This document shows, piece by piece, positions 42,613 through 51,243 of a stretch of 64,000 nucleotides of DNA. Origin of the DNA: Brachybacterium sp. UMB0905 (GTDB taxonomy: Bacteria > Actinomycetota > Actinomycetes > Actinomycetales > Dermabacteraceae); the NCBI RefSeq assembly GCF_002871795.1, contig NZ_PNHL01000003.1, positions 85,392-149,391 of the forward strand, in the 5' to 3' direction. A model generated the notes under the pieces. It was not told the origin of the DNA and did not search any database. It saw only the letters and a list, made by a program, of their open reading frames with translations. Position 1 is the first letter of the stretch, and each line of letters starts with the position of its first letter. The position numbers were made by a program, and so were the translations under genes.

Positions 42613-45378
42613 ATGACCGGCAACGCCGATACCACGACCACCTCGCCGTCACCCACGCAGGCCACGATCGACGGCCTGGTCACCCGCGCCCAGGAGGCGC
42701 TCAAGGCCTTCGACTCCTACGATCAGGAGACCATCACCGCGATCGTCCACGCCATGGCGCTGGCCGGCGTGGACCAGCACATGCCCCTGGCGAAGCTCGC
42801 CGTCGAGGAGACCGGCCGCGGTCTGTTCGAGGACAAGTGCGTGAAGAACATCTTCGCCACCGAATACATCTGGAACGCGATCAAGTACAACCGCACCGTC
42901 GGCGTCATCGCCGAGGACAAGCAGAAGGGCATCACCGAGATCGCCGAGCCCGTCGGCGTGGTCGCCGGGGTCACCCCCGTCACCAACCCCACCTCGACGG
43001 TCATGTTCAAGTGCCTGATCTCGATCATGACCCGTAACCCGATCGTGTTCGCCTTCCACCCCAGCGCCCAGCAGTGCTCCGCCGCCGCCGCACGGATCAT
43101 GCACGAGGCCGCGGTCGAGGCCGGCGCCCCGGAGAACTGCATCCAGTGGATCACCGAGCCGTCGCTCGAGGCGACCGACGCGCTGCTGAACCACCCCAGC
43201 GTAGCGCTGACGCTGGCCACCGGCGGCTCCGGCATGGTCAAGGCCGCCTACTCCACCGGAAAGCCCGCGCTCGGCGTGGGCCCCGGCAACGTGCCGGTGT
43301 ACGTGGAGAAGACCGCGAAGATCTCCCGCACCGTGAACGACCTGCTGATGTCCAAGACCTTCGACAACGGCATGATCTGCGCCTCCGAGCAGGCGATCAT
43401 CGTCGATGAGGAGATCGCCGATCAGCTGCTGGCCGAGTTCCAGAAGTACGGCACGCACGTCCTCAGCGACGCCGAGCGCGCCAAGCTCGAGGACTTCATG
43501 GTCACCGAGAAGGGCGGGATTGCCGCCTCCGTGGTGGGCCAGAGCGCCGCCGAGATCGCCCGCGGCGCCGGGATCGAGGTTCCCGAGGGCACCAAGCTGC
43601 TGCTGGCCCGCATCGAGGACGTCGGCGAGGACCACCCGCTCTCGCGCGAGAAGCTCTGCCCGGTGCTCGCGATGATGACGGTCTCCGGCCCTGAAGAGGG
43701 CTTCGAGAAGGCCACGAAGATGCTGGAGTTCGGCGGGCTCGGCCACACCGCCGTGATCCACACGCAGAATGCGGCGATCGAGCGGCAGTACGGGCTGCGG
43801 ATGAAGGCCTGCCGCATCGTCGCCAACTCCCCCAGCGCCCTGGGCGGCATCGGCGATGTGTACAACGGCCTGATCCCCTCACTCACCCTGGGCTGCGGCT
43901 CCTACGGCCACAACTCCGTCTCGCACAACGTCAGCGCGACGGACCTCATCAACGTCAAGCGGATCGCGGAACGGCGGAACAACATGCAGTGGTTCAAGGT
44001 GCCCCCGAAGACCTACTTCGAGCGCTACTCGGTGCAGTACCTGCAGAAGATGCCGGAGATCAACCGGGTCTTCATCGTCACCGACCCCGGCATGGTGCAG
44101 TTCGGCTACGTGGACATCCTCATCGATCATCTCAAGCAGCGTCGGCAGGAGGTGGCCTGGACGATCTTCTCCGACGTCGAGCCGAACCCCTCCTCGCAGA
44201 CCGTGTTCAAGGGCGCGCAGTGGATGCGGGACTTCCAGCCGGACTGCATCATCGCGCTCGGCGGCGGCTCCGCAATGGACGCTGCCAAGGGCATGTGGCT
44301 GTTCTACGAGCACCCCGAGGCCAGCTACTTCGGCATGAAGCAGAAGTTCATGGACATCCGCAAGCGCACCTACCGCTTCCCGAAGCTGGGGCAGAAGGCG
44401 GAGTTCGTGGCGATCCCGACCACCTCGGGCACCGGCTCGGAGTGCACCCCGTTCGCGGTGATCACCGACTCCGAGACCCACGTGAAGTACCCGCTGGCGG
44501 ACTACGCACTGACCCCGTCGGTCGCGATCGTGGACGCGCAGTTCGTGGACACCGTGCCGCGGCGCACGGCAGCGGATTCGGGCCTGGATGCGCTGACCCA
44601 CTCGATCGAGTCGTTCGTCTCGGTGATGGCCTCGGACTACACCCGCGGGCTCTCGCTGCGGGCCGGACAGCTGATCTTCGAGAACCTCCGCAAGGCGGTG
44701 CTCGAGGATGACATGGAGGCGAAGGAGAAGATGCACAACGCCTCCGCCATGGCCGGTATGGCCTTCGCCAATGCGTTCCTGGGGATCGTGCACTCGCTGT
44801 CGCACAAGTGCGGCGCCGAGTTCGAGATCGCCCACGGCCGCACCAACGCGATCTTCCTGCCGCACGTCATCCGCTACAACGCCACCAAGCCGTACAAGCA
44901 CGCGATCTTCCCGAAGTACGAGAGCTACAAAGCCGATGAGGACCTCGCCGAGTTCGCGCGCTTCATGGGCTTCCCGGCCTCCACCACGGAGGAGGGTGTG
45001 CAGTCGCTGATCGACGAGGTGACGAAGCTGGCCGAGGACCTCGGCATCGAGCTGAGCCTCAAGGCGAACGGCGCCACCCAGGAGCACCTGGATGAGGTCA
45101 TCGACGAGCTGGCCTACCGGGCCTTCGAGGATCAGTGCACCCCGGCGAACCCGAAGGAGCCGCTCGTGATCGAGCTCAAGGAGCTGATCATGGACGCCTT
45201 CGAGGGCGAGGTGGGGTACACCAAGCGCACCGGCGGCACCGTCGCAGCGCCGTCGACCACCGCCTCCGCGGTCGCGATCGAGGAGGCGCTGCCCGGCGAT
45301 GCCGAGGGCGCCGATGACACCGCCGAGTTCGTGGACTCCGTGGACCCCGAGCGCGAGCGCGAGCAGGGCAAGGCGTGA
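42613..45378 (+). CDS. adhE: Bifunctional acetaldehyde-CoA/alcohol dehydrogenase
   Basis: A 921-residue fermentative enzyme that reduces acetyl-CoA to acetaldehyde and then ethanol while re-oxidising NADH. The N-terminal aldehyde dehydrogenase half has GVGPGN (221-226) and the catalytic cysteine C256 in NGMICASEQ. A linker leads to the C-terminal iron-type alcohol dehydrogenase half, with the GGGSAMDAAK, TTSGTGSE and AHGRTNAIF motifs. Both halves look intact. The family usually forms long spirosome filaments. It is the only plus-strand gene of the 11-kb insertion and ends in a hairpin facing the ABC permease. Confidence 0.97.
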   Translation: MTGNADTTTTSPSPTQATIDGLVTRAQEALKAFDSYDQETITAIVHAMALAGVDQHMPLAKLAVEETGRGLFEDKCVKNIFATEYIWNAIKYNRTVGVIAEDKQKGITEIAEPVGVVAGVTPVTNPTSTVMFKCLISIMTRNPIVFAFHPSAQQCSAAAARIMHEAAVEAGAPENCIQWITEPSLEATDALLNHPSVALTLATGGSGMVKAAYSTGKPALGVGPGNVPVYVEKTAKISRTVNDLLMSKTFDNGMICASEQAIIVDEEIADQLLAEFQKYGTHVLSDAERAKLEDFMVTEKGGIAASVVGQSAAEIARGAGIEVPEGTKLLLARIEDVGEDHPLSREKLCPVLAMMTVSGPEEGFEKATKMLEFGGLGHTAVIHTQNAAIERQYGLRMKACRIVANSPSALGGIGDVYNGLIPSLTLGCGSYGHNSVSHNVSATDLINVKRIAERRNNMQWFKVPPKTYFERYSVQYLQKMPEINRVFIVTDPGMVQFGYVDILIDHLKQRRQEVAWTIFSDVEPNPSSQTVFKGAQWMRDFQPDCIIALGGGSAMDAAKGMWLFYEHPEASYFGMKQKFMDIRKRTYRFPKLGQKAEFVAIPTTSGTGSECTPFAVITDSETHVKYPLADYALTPSVAIVDAQFVDTVPRRTAADSGLDALTHSIESFVSVMASDYTRGLSLRAGQLIFENLRKAVLEDDMEAKEKMHNASAMAGMAFANAFLGIVHSLSHKCGAEFEIAHGRTNAIFLPHVIRYNATKPYKHAIFPKYESYKADEDLAEFARFMGFPASTTEEGVQSLIDEVTKLAEDLGIELSLKANGATQEHLDEVIDELAYRAFEDQCTPANPKEPLVIELKELIMDAFEGEVGYTKRTGGTVAAPSTTASAVAIEEALPGDAEGADDTAEFVDSVDPEREREQGKA

Positions 45379-45407
45379 GTCGCTGAGCAGCCGAGCAGCT
45401 GACGGGA

Positions 45408-45438
45408 GGGCCCCGCACCGGTGATCGGTGCGGGGCCC
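45408..45438. terminator. Terminator between adhE and the ABC permease
   Basis: Arms 45408-45420 and 45426-45438 pair perfectly over 13 bp around GTGAT. The stem is followed by TTC on the plus strand. It lies 30 bp after the adhE stop, and the convergent permease gene ends at 45547. Confidence 0.8.
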
Positions 45439-45546
45439 TTCGCTGAGTGCGGTCAGCCGCGCACAGCGGCTTGACCTCTCGTCCGTGATCTCGATGATGC
45501 GGGTCGGGGCATTGCCGTCTCCTGGGCGGAGTGCCACCGGGATGGC

Positions 45547-47787
45547 TCACGCAGACGACGCACCGGGCCGCCATCGACGCAGGGCTCGGTGCTGCGCGAG
45601 GGCCGCGATTGAGGCCATGACCAGTGCCGCCAGCACCGGCAGCACCGAGGTGGCCAGGAAGTATCCCGGCGGGAGGAATCCGTTGAAGGGTGGAAGTGTG
45701 TAGGGGAACGTCGTGGCGAAGGCGGTGACACCGCCGGTGACGATGGCAGCCAAGAGCGGGATCAGGACTCGACCGACTGCGACCCCGAGGGAGAGCCCCG
45801 GCCCGGGTGCCCACATGCTCAGCACCCCGAGCCGATCCGATGCTCCATCGGAGTCCCCGAGCACGACACCGGAGATCGCCAGCGCCAGCAGCACTGTTGC
45901 CACTACTGCGATCAACGGGTGCCAGCGGTAGAGGCTGTCGTAGCCGGTCCAGTAACCCAGCAGCCACTCTTCGCCGATGTTCGACAGCTCGGGGCGGGGC
46001 AGCACCTGCTGGGACAGTTCAATCGCGATCTCCTCGCGGGGAAGATCCTCGCCGTCCAGTGAGACGGCATAGATTGCGGGCGCTTCCCCATCGGGGGAGA
46101 TATCCCAGGCGCTGCCCACGGCGATCTGCACCTCGTCGATGCCACCGAGCATCCAGCGTCCTCTGTCGTCATCCACCTGGTCCGACGTCTCCAGCGGACC
46201 ATCGGTGCACGGCAGGCCGAGCGCTGTCAGCGCATCGCAGGATCCGGTGACCGTTGCGCGGACCGGGTCGCTCGGGGAGTTCCCGTAGTGGGTCATCACG
46301 GCGATGACATCACCGTTGCCCGAGAGCGCATCATCCACGAGCTGCGGCGCCTCATCACCGCTGCGGGAGATGTCCAGTACCAGCAGGGAGTCCCCGAAGC
46401 GGTCGCGCAGGGCAGCGGCCTCCCTGAATGTCGAGGTGGTCATGGTGCCGAGCGTCATGAGGTGGGCCACGAGGATGATGACCAGGGCCATGCCGGCACT
46501 GAGGCGACGCACCGCTCCCGGATCGGCCATCATGAGGCGTCCTACGACCAGGGCGCTCACGATGCCGTATCGCTGTCCCCACGCGGCGAGGGCACGTGCT
46601 GCGAGCGAGGTGATGATGCCGATGAACCCGGGAAGGCAGATGGCAATAGCTGCTATGCCGCCGTAGGTGACGAACAGCCGCAGGGCGCTGAGCTCCCATC
46701 GACCAGTGTTCAGCCACGCGATGATCATCGCCACGGCAACAAGCGGAAGCGGAAGCATCTGCCGGAGCTTGTCCGGACGCTGGGAGGACCGAGGGCGGGT
46801 GCCACGGTGCCGTCGGAGCTGGTTCAACCCGAGCAGCATTGCAGCGGCAATGCTCGCGCCGAGGAGGACAGCGCCGATCACCCACAGCAGATGGGCCCGC
46901 AGATCCGCCGATTGGATCGTGTAGCGGCCGATCGGGATGTAGAGATCAAAGACCATCAGAGCAGTGATGACTGCCCCCGCGCTCGCGATGCCTACCGTGA
47001 AGGGAACCGCGAAGACACCGAGGAGGAAGGCGATATCCTCCCTGCGCCCCGCGCCGAGGATGTGCAGCATCTGCCGCCGCTGGTCGCGTCGCGCGGATGC
47101 GGTGCGTGATGCGATGGCCATGAACAACAGGGCGGGGGCGATGACGCCGAGCGTAAAACCGATGGTGATGTTCCAGATGCCCCGTTGGCGCGCGGGGCCG
47201 CCGGTCAGCCCTTCGCTGGTCAGCTCAACGGGGGAAGGCATGCCGAACGATGAAACGGAGTAACCGAAGGTCTGCTGCTCGGTTGCAGCGCTGGGTCGGA
47301 CATATGCGATGCGCTCTTGGGGTGAGACGAGACCTTCTGCCTGTACCTGCTGCTGGGACAAGACTCCATAGCGCTCGGCGATGATTGCACCATCAGGATG
47401 AGCGGCAAGTGCTGGTGACAGCACGACGGTCCCGGGCTCCGGCCAGGCCTCCAGCCCGGGAGGGAGGGGAGTGGATTCCTCGGGGACGACGATGATGACG
47501 TCGACCCATCGGTCCTCGACCGCGTCAGCGACGATGCGCCACCGTGCTCCCTCTGCCGTGGCGCTCTCACCGGAGAACCAGCCATCTGCGATACGGCTGT
47601 GGTCGGTCTCGAGCCGCTCCTGAAACGTCGCGCAGATGATCCCGAGGAACCCTGTGGACAGCACCATCGCAGCCGTGGCCAGCGCGATCATCGCCGAGGC
47701 GATACGCCGCTCGAAGTGTGTGGCGTCCCCCCGCCACCCAAGGCGAAACATCGTGGCCGCCTGAGGGGTGCTTCGGCCGATGCTCAT
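45547..47787 (-). CDS. MacB/FtsX-like ABC permease of a peptide locus
   Basis: A 746-residue membrane protein with about ten helices. One N-terminal helix is followed by a roughly 190-residue outside domain and a group of five or six helices. A second outside domain of about 170 residues and three C-terminal helices complete it. This is the layout of MacB/FtsX-type permeases that expel or detach peptides and lipids, and of permeases beside bacteriocin genes. I do not recognise a specific family. The ATG at 47785-47787 overlaps the ATPase stop by four bases. Codon use and GC look less biased than in the ribosomal genes, which hints at horizontal origin. Confidence 0.85.
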   Translation of the reverse strand: MSIGRSTPQAATMFRLGWRGDATHFERRIASAMIALATAAMVLSTGFLGIICATFQERLETDHSRIADGWFSGESATAEGARWRIVADAVEDRWVDVIIVVPEESTPLPPGLEAWPEPGTVVLSPALAAHPDGAIIAERYGVLSQQQVQAEGLVSPQERIAYVRPSAATEQQTFGYSVSSFGMPSPVELTSEGLTGGPARQRGIWNITIGFTLGVIAPALLFMAIASRTASARRDQRRQMLHILGAGRREDIAFLLGVFAVPFTVGIASAGAVITALMVFDLYIPIGRYTIQSADLRAHLLWVIGAVLLGASIAAAMLLGLNQLRRHRGTRPRSSQRPDKLRQMLPLPLVAVAMIIAWLNTGRWELSALRLFVTYGGIAAIAICLPGFIGIITSLAARALAAWGQRYGIVSALVVGRLMMADPGAVRRLSAGMALVIILVAHLMTLGTMTTSTFREAAALRDRFGDSLLVLDISRSGDEAPQLVDDALSGNGDVIAVMTHYGNSPSDPVRATVTGSCDALTALGLPCTDGPLETSDQVDDDRGRWMLGGIDEVQIAVGSAWDISPDGEAPAIYAVSLDGEDLPREEIAIELSQQVLPRPELSNIGEEWLLGYWTGYDSLYRWHPLIAVVATVLLALAISGVVLGDSDGASDRLGVLSMWAPGPGLSLGVAVGRVLIPLLAAIVTGGVTAFATTFPYTLPPFNGFLPPGYFLATSVLPVLAALVMASIAALAQHRALRRWRPGASSA

Positions 47788-48455
47788 GCAACCGCCTCCC
47801 ACCGCGAGGACTCTCCTGGAACCGCCACAACGCGATACGAGGAATCGGCACGAGCCGCGAGGTCCGGATCGTGCGTCACCATGAGAACAGAGCTGCCCCA
47901 CCGCTCGGGTATCGACAGCACGAGGTTACCGACCATGTCCCGGAACTCGGCATCGAGAGAACCGGTCGGCTCATCGGCGAGGACGAGCTGAGGCTTCGTG
48001 ATGAGTGCCCTGGCCACGGCGACGCGCTGCCGCTCACCACCGGAAAGATCTCGTGTGAGGATCCCGGTGGCCTGCACGTCGAGATCACTCAGGAGCTGCG
48101 CTGCACTGTGACGGGCATCGTTGCGGCTCTGCCCCGCGAGCAGCGCCGCAACCTCGACGTTCTCCGACGGCTCGAGCTCATCGATGAGCTCACCGTGCTG
48201 GAAGACCATGGACACGGTGTGCCGGAGAAAATCTCGCCGCGCCGCCGAGCGCATTCTGATCACCGACTCGCCGTTGACAGTAATGTCCCCCGAGGACGGT
48301 GTCACCATGCCGAGGATCGCAGCGAGCAGAGAGGATTTTCCGCTTCCAGAACGGCCCTGCACGGCTGCCGACGCACCTGCTGGAAGCGTGAAATCAACAC
48401 CGGAGAGGACTGTGCGCCGACCGTAGGCGATGACGAGCTGATGAACCTCGAGCAT
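47784..48455 (-). CDS. ABC transporter ATPase of a peptide locus
   Basis: A 223-residue ATPase of the LolD/MacB class. Walker A GRSGSGKS is at 34-41, the signature LSGGERQR at 137-144, Walker B LVLADEP at 157-163 and the H-loop histidine at 195. I chose the ATG at 48453-48455 (MLEVHQLVIAYG). An ATG at 48512 would add 19 unrelated residues and lies inside a strong hairpin. It is 93 bp downstream of the secreted peptide gene and coupled to the permease. Confidence 0.93.
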   Translation of the reverse strand: MLEVHQLVIAYGRRTVLSGVDFTLPAGASAAVQGRSGSGKSSLLAAILGMVTPSSGDITVNGESVIRMRSAARRDFLRHTVSMVFQHGELIDELEPSENVEVAALLAGQSRNDARHSAAQLLSDLDVQATGILTRDLSGGERQRVAVARALITKPQLVLADEPTGSLDAEFRDMVGNLVLSIPERWGSSVLMVTHDPDLAARADSSYRVVAVPGESSRWEAVA

Positions 48456-48496
48456 GGGCGAAGAGACTTTCGTGAAGGAAGTACGTAGTGGGGAAG

Positions 48497-48533
48497 CGCC
48501 CGCCTCGGCCATGTGGCGCTGCCGAGGCGGGCG
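48497..48533 (-). terminator. Hairpin between the peptide gene and its ABC genes
   Basis: Arms 48497-48509 and 48521-48533 pair perfectly over 13 bp around an 11-base loop. It begins 16 bp after the peptide stop codon. Partial termination here would give much peptide and little transporter, as in many bacteriocin operons; that role is inference. Confidence 0.65.
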
Positions 48534-48548
48534 TGGCGAGAGTGGGGA

Positions 48549-48899
48549 TCAGATGTACTGTCGCTTGGCGCAAGTATCAAACTCGACGGGACGATCCAGG
48601 CACGCCCGGAAGGACGCTACCTTCTCTGAACCAGAGAGCTTTTGGGAGACGGTCTGGTTGTACGCCTTCGTCACCAGTTGGCGCTTGGCGCCGGTGTTGA
48701 GCCAGAAGTCGCCGTAGACCCGATTCCCATCTCCCTTGGTGTCCTTCACGGAGTAGGACGTGCGCGTGCTGCTTACATCGGCTCGGCCCGCACTATCAGC
48801 AAGGTAGGACGTGTAAGCACTCGCGGAGCTGAGCCCTCCGCCCAGCACGATGAGAGCTCCGGTCGCAGTAAGGATTGCCTTGGTCGTGAGGTTCTTCAT
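48549..48899 (-). CDS. Small secreted two-cysteine protein
   Basis: A 116-residue precursor. Residues 1-28 are a typical Sec signal peptide (MKNLTTKAILTATGALIV, cleavage after SASA). The mature 88-residue part is polar, with VKDTKGDGNRVYGDFWLN and a C-terminal FRACLDRPVEFDTCAKRQYI containing C100 and C110, likely a disulfide. The ATG at 48897-48899 has GAAGGAG upstream. It loosely resembles small secreted actinobacterial proteins of unknown role with a similar C-terminal cysteine pair. It may be a bacteriocin-like or signalling peptide served by the ABC pair, but no toxin motif is visible. Confidence 0.85.
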   Translation of the reverse strand: MKNLTTKAILTATGALIVLGGGLSSASAYTSYLADSAGRADVSSTRTSYSVKDTKGDGNRVYGDFWLNTGAKRQLVTKAYNQTVSQKLSGSEKVASFRACLDRPVEFDTCAKRQYI

Positions 48900-48919
48900 C
48901 GAGGATCTCCTTCGGTGAT

Positions 48920-48945
48920 GATGCGAGCCATCGTCGGCTCGCATC
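48920..48945 (-). promoter_or_regulatory. Inverted repeat upstream of the peptide gene
   Basis: GATGCGAGCC (48920-48929) and GGCTCGCATC (48936-48945) form a perfect 10-bp stem with a six-base loop, ending 20 bp before the peptide start codon. A second short palindrome, CTGAGGCTCAG, lies at 48956-48966. Either could be an operator for the adjacent response regulator, or the first a leader hairpin. Confidence 0.5.
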
Positions 48946-49009
48946 CACATCGTCACTGAGGCTCAGAGCCGCGGCATCATCTGTGCGAATGAACTACCGC
49001 CCGGCGGGG

Positions 49010-49690
49010 TCAGGGCAGGTCGATGAATCGGTACGCACGAGCCGTGACAAGCAGCTGTTGAAGGTTGCGTGCGTCGAGCTTCTGGCGGAGATGGCTGGTG
49101 TGCGTTTTCACGGTGTTGACGCTGACGACGAGGTGGGCGGCGATCTCCTCGTAGTTCCAGCCGCGGGCCAGCAACTGCAGGGTCTGAAGTTCCGCGGCGG
49201 TCAGGCGCGGCACCGGGTGATCTGTACCAGTGGAGGCATCGACCGCGTGCAGGAGCTCGGCCGTCTGCTCTCGCAGCGTTGCAGACGACGGTCCTGCCAC
49301 GACGGAGAGCACGACGTCGACGAGCACATCAGCGGGGGCGTCCTTGGCCACAGCTCCGAGCGCTCCTGAGGCCAGGGCACGGCGCAGCGCCGGGCTGGGA
49401 CATGAGGTCGTGATGAGGATGATCTTGGCCTCGGCATCGTTGCCCATCATGCGCTCGGTGGCATCGATGCCGTTCATGCCGCGAGGCATGGAGACGTCCA
49501 TGAGGACCACATCAGGCCGATGGATCCGGAACAGCTCTACCGCAGCAGTGCCCTCGTGCGCATGCGCGACGATCTCGATCTGACCGGAGGCGGTGATGGT
49601 CTGGGCCAGTGCGCGTGCGGTCCATGTGTCGTCGTCCACGATCAGGACCCGCACGACGTCCTTCTCTCCCGGGCGCGGATTCACCGTCAT
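49010..49690 (-). CDS. Response regulator, NarL/LuxR type
   Basis: A 226-residue DNA-binding regulator. The receiver domain has the acidic pair (VDDD) near residue 19, phospho-acceptor D65 (VLMDVSMP) and the conserved lysine near 113 (AVAKD). The LuxR helix-turn-helix covers about residues 163-220 (LTAAELQTLQLLARG...NTVKTHTSHLRQKL). The ATG at 49688-49690 overlaps the stop of a small upstream ORF as ATGA. The kinase lies upstream in the same direction and the peptide gene starts 110 bp downstream, so that gene is the obvious target. Confidence 0.95.
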   Translation of the reverse strand: MTVNPRPGEKDVVRVLIVDDDTWTARALAQTITASGQIEIVAHAHEGTAAVELFRIHRPDVVLMDVSMPRGMNGIDATERMMGNDAEAKIILITTSCPSPALRRALASGALGAVAKDAPADVLVDVVLSVVAGPSSATLREQTAELLHAVDASTGTDHPVPRLTAAELQTLQLLARGWNYEEIAAHLVVSVNTVKTHTSHLRQKLDARNLQQLLVTARAYRFIDLP

Positions 49691-49881
49691 AGGCACTCCT
49701 TGGCGTACCGCGCGTGGTCGAACAAGCGCCAGAGCTGACACCGAATCTCGTGCCCATCGGGATGCTGAGCGATGGCCACGGAATTGATATGTGCTTCGCC
49801 GGAGAGAACCTCAGTACGGCCAGAGGGCACCCCGAACACTAAGAGTACGGAGCATAGAATGATGAGCAGCGTCCTTCCCAT
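49687..49881 (-). CDS. Small membrane or secreted ORF coupled to the response regulator
   Basis: A possible 64-residue protein. It starts MGRTLLIILCSVLLVFGV, a signal-peptide-like hydrophobic segment, followed by about 45 polar residues with cysteines at 48 and 63. It fills the gap between the kinase and regulator genes. Its stop overlaps the regulator start by four bases, the usual sign of translational coupling. Against it: the Shine-Dalgarno is poor and no family is recognised. It contains a TTA codon, rare in this genome. It might be an accessory sensor or anti-regulator, or it may not be real. Confidence 0.45.
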   Translation of the reverse strand: MGRTLLIILCSVLLVFGVPSGRTEVLSGEAHINSVAIAQHPDGHEIRCQLWRLFDHARYAKECL

Positions 49882-49915
49882 AGAAGCATTGGATCGGTTA
49901 CGTAGTCGGAGCGCA

Positions 49916-51133
49916 TCATCTGCACGGATGAGCTTCAGGATGATCGGACTGGCACTTGAGGGGGATCGTGACGCGCACGTGGACCCAATGATCCCGCTGA
50001 GCCATGGTGCAGGCGCCATCGAGACGTCGTGCGCGATGCTCGATCGACCACGGGGCCGCAGGAAGATCATCTCGGGGCGATGCTGGATTAGAGGTGGCGA
50101 GGATCAGCTCCCGGCCATGTGACCCGGACGAGGTCGAGACTTCCAGGGTGGCCCGATCGGGCGACCCGGAGTGTTTGAGAATGTTCGTCACCAACTCGAA
50201 GAGGATCAGCTGAACCTCATCGACGAAGCTGGCCGATACCGGCATGCCTACGATGCTCATGGTACTGCGGATGGTGTACCCAGCGGCCTCCGTGCTGGAG
50301 CGGATCGTGAGCATCGTGCGCTCGATCTCCCGCAGCAGATCGACAGGGCTCGCAGCCGACCGGGTGCCGTGGATCCGTGCGAGGAGCTGCCGAAGACCCA
50401 GCTGCGCCCGCGAGTTCACCAGAGCCAGCTCTCCCAGGATCTGGCGGTCCACTGTGGACTGAGGAGAGCCGGCAAGAACGGTGATGATCGCCTTCTGGGT
50501 CATCAGGGCATTCGAGACGGTGTCGTGCGTGTCAGCAGCGTGTTGGAGCCGAATCAGCTCCAGCTGACGCTCTGCCTCGACGGCAGAGTCTGTTGCGTGG
50601 GCGACAGCGCGATCGAGATGGATCTGGAGAAGCAGAGCTCCTCCCGCGAGGGTGATGGCCAAGAGCCAGATCACCCAGTCACCCCAGACGGGCGGACTCG
50701 ACGCAGGATCCGGCCAGGTGAAGGTCTGGACTATCGTGGCCAGGCCAAGCCCTGCTGTAGCACCGGTCATGGCGCCCCACCGCTGATGCACTAACGCCAC
50801 GGCTCCGGACACGATCAGCGGCAGAAAAAAGTTTCCCAGTGATGCCGGGAACAGAAGGGTCTCTCCCATGAATCCGGCCGTGGAGAGCAGCGCAACTGTG
50901 CCAGGGAACCATGCCCCGAGCAGAGTGAGTACCGCGCAGGCAACCACCGTCGCCGCGTACAGCGGGCCGGGCTGATCGAAGTTTGTGGGCAACAGGCTTA
51001 ACACCATGAGAAGCAGCGCGATGCCACGCACAGGGCCGTCGATCAGACGTGGCCCGAACACACGGCGTCGCCAGCGCATCGCCCGGGGGTCCTCCATCTC
51101 GCCGGGAAGCTCGAGCGTTCCGATGAGCGTCAT
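49916..51133 (-). CDS. Sensor histidine kinase, DesK/NarX class
   Basis: About 405 residues. Five or six helices cover roughly residues 36-170 with little outside domain. The dimerisation helix has H203 in ADTHDTVSNAL, and the ATPase has an N-box with N317 (ELVTNILKH). The usual DxGxG box is degenerate (SNPAS near 348-352), and the G-rich lid is replaced by PWSIEHRARRLDGA. ATP binding may therefore be altered. The start is uncertain: ATG 51131-51133 (MTLIGTLELP) was taken, but a GTG at 51151 is also possible. It pairs with the NarL-type regulator. Confidence 0.88.
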   Translation of the reverse strand: MTLIGTLELPGEMEDPRAMRWRRRVFGPRLIDGPVRGIALLLMVLSLLPTNFDQPGPLYAATVVACAVLTLLGAWFPGTVALLSTAGFMGETLLFPASLGNFFLPLIVSGAVALVHQRWGAMTGATAGLGLATIVQTFTWPDPASSPPVWGDWVIWLLAITLAGGALLLQIHLDRAVAHATDSAVEAERQLELIRLQHAADTHDTVSNALMTQKAIITVLAGSPQSTVDRQILGELALVNSRAQLGLRQLLARIHGTRSAASPVDLLREIERTMLTIRSSTEAAGYTIRSTMSIVGMPVSASFVDEVQLILFELVTNILKHSGSPDRATLEVSTSSGSHGRELILATSNPASPRDDLPAAPWSIEHRARRLDGACTMAQRDHWVHVRVTIPLKCQSDHPEAHPCR

Positions 51134-51177
51134 GACCTGATCATGCCGCACAGCGAAAGAACGGGGCGACTGTGCAA

Positions 51178-51207
51178 CGTCCCGCCCACCGCGGGGTGGA
51201 CGGGACG
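51178..51207 (-). terminator. Terminator-like hairpin after the POT transporter
   Basis: Arms 51178-51190 and 51195-51207 pair over 13 bp with one mismatch around GCGG. It begins 37 bp beyond the transporter stop and ends the message before the kinase gene. Its core is nearly identical to the hairpin at 53103-53141 on the other side of the gene. Confidence 0.7.
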
Positions 51208-51243
51208 CCTCACGATCCTTGAGGACTCAAGGCTCCGCGGGAA

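Noticed and set aside
48456..48512. Longer ATPase start at 48512
   Set aside because: The extra 19 residues match no ATPase N-terminus, and the codons lie within a perfect hairpin.
48549..48899. Calling the small secreted protein a lactococcin-972-type bacteriocin
   Set aside because: The gene layout is similar, but the mature sequence lacks the family's tryptophan and glycine pattern and ends in a two-cysteine tail instead.
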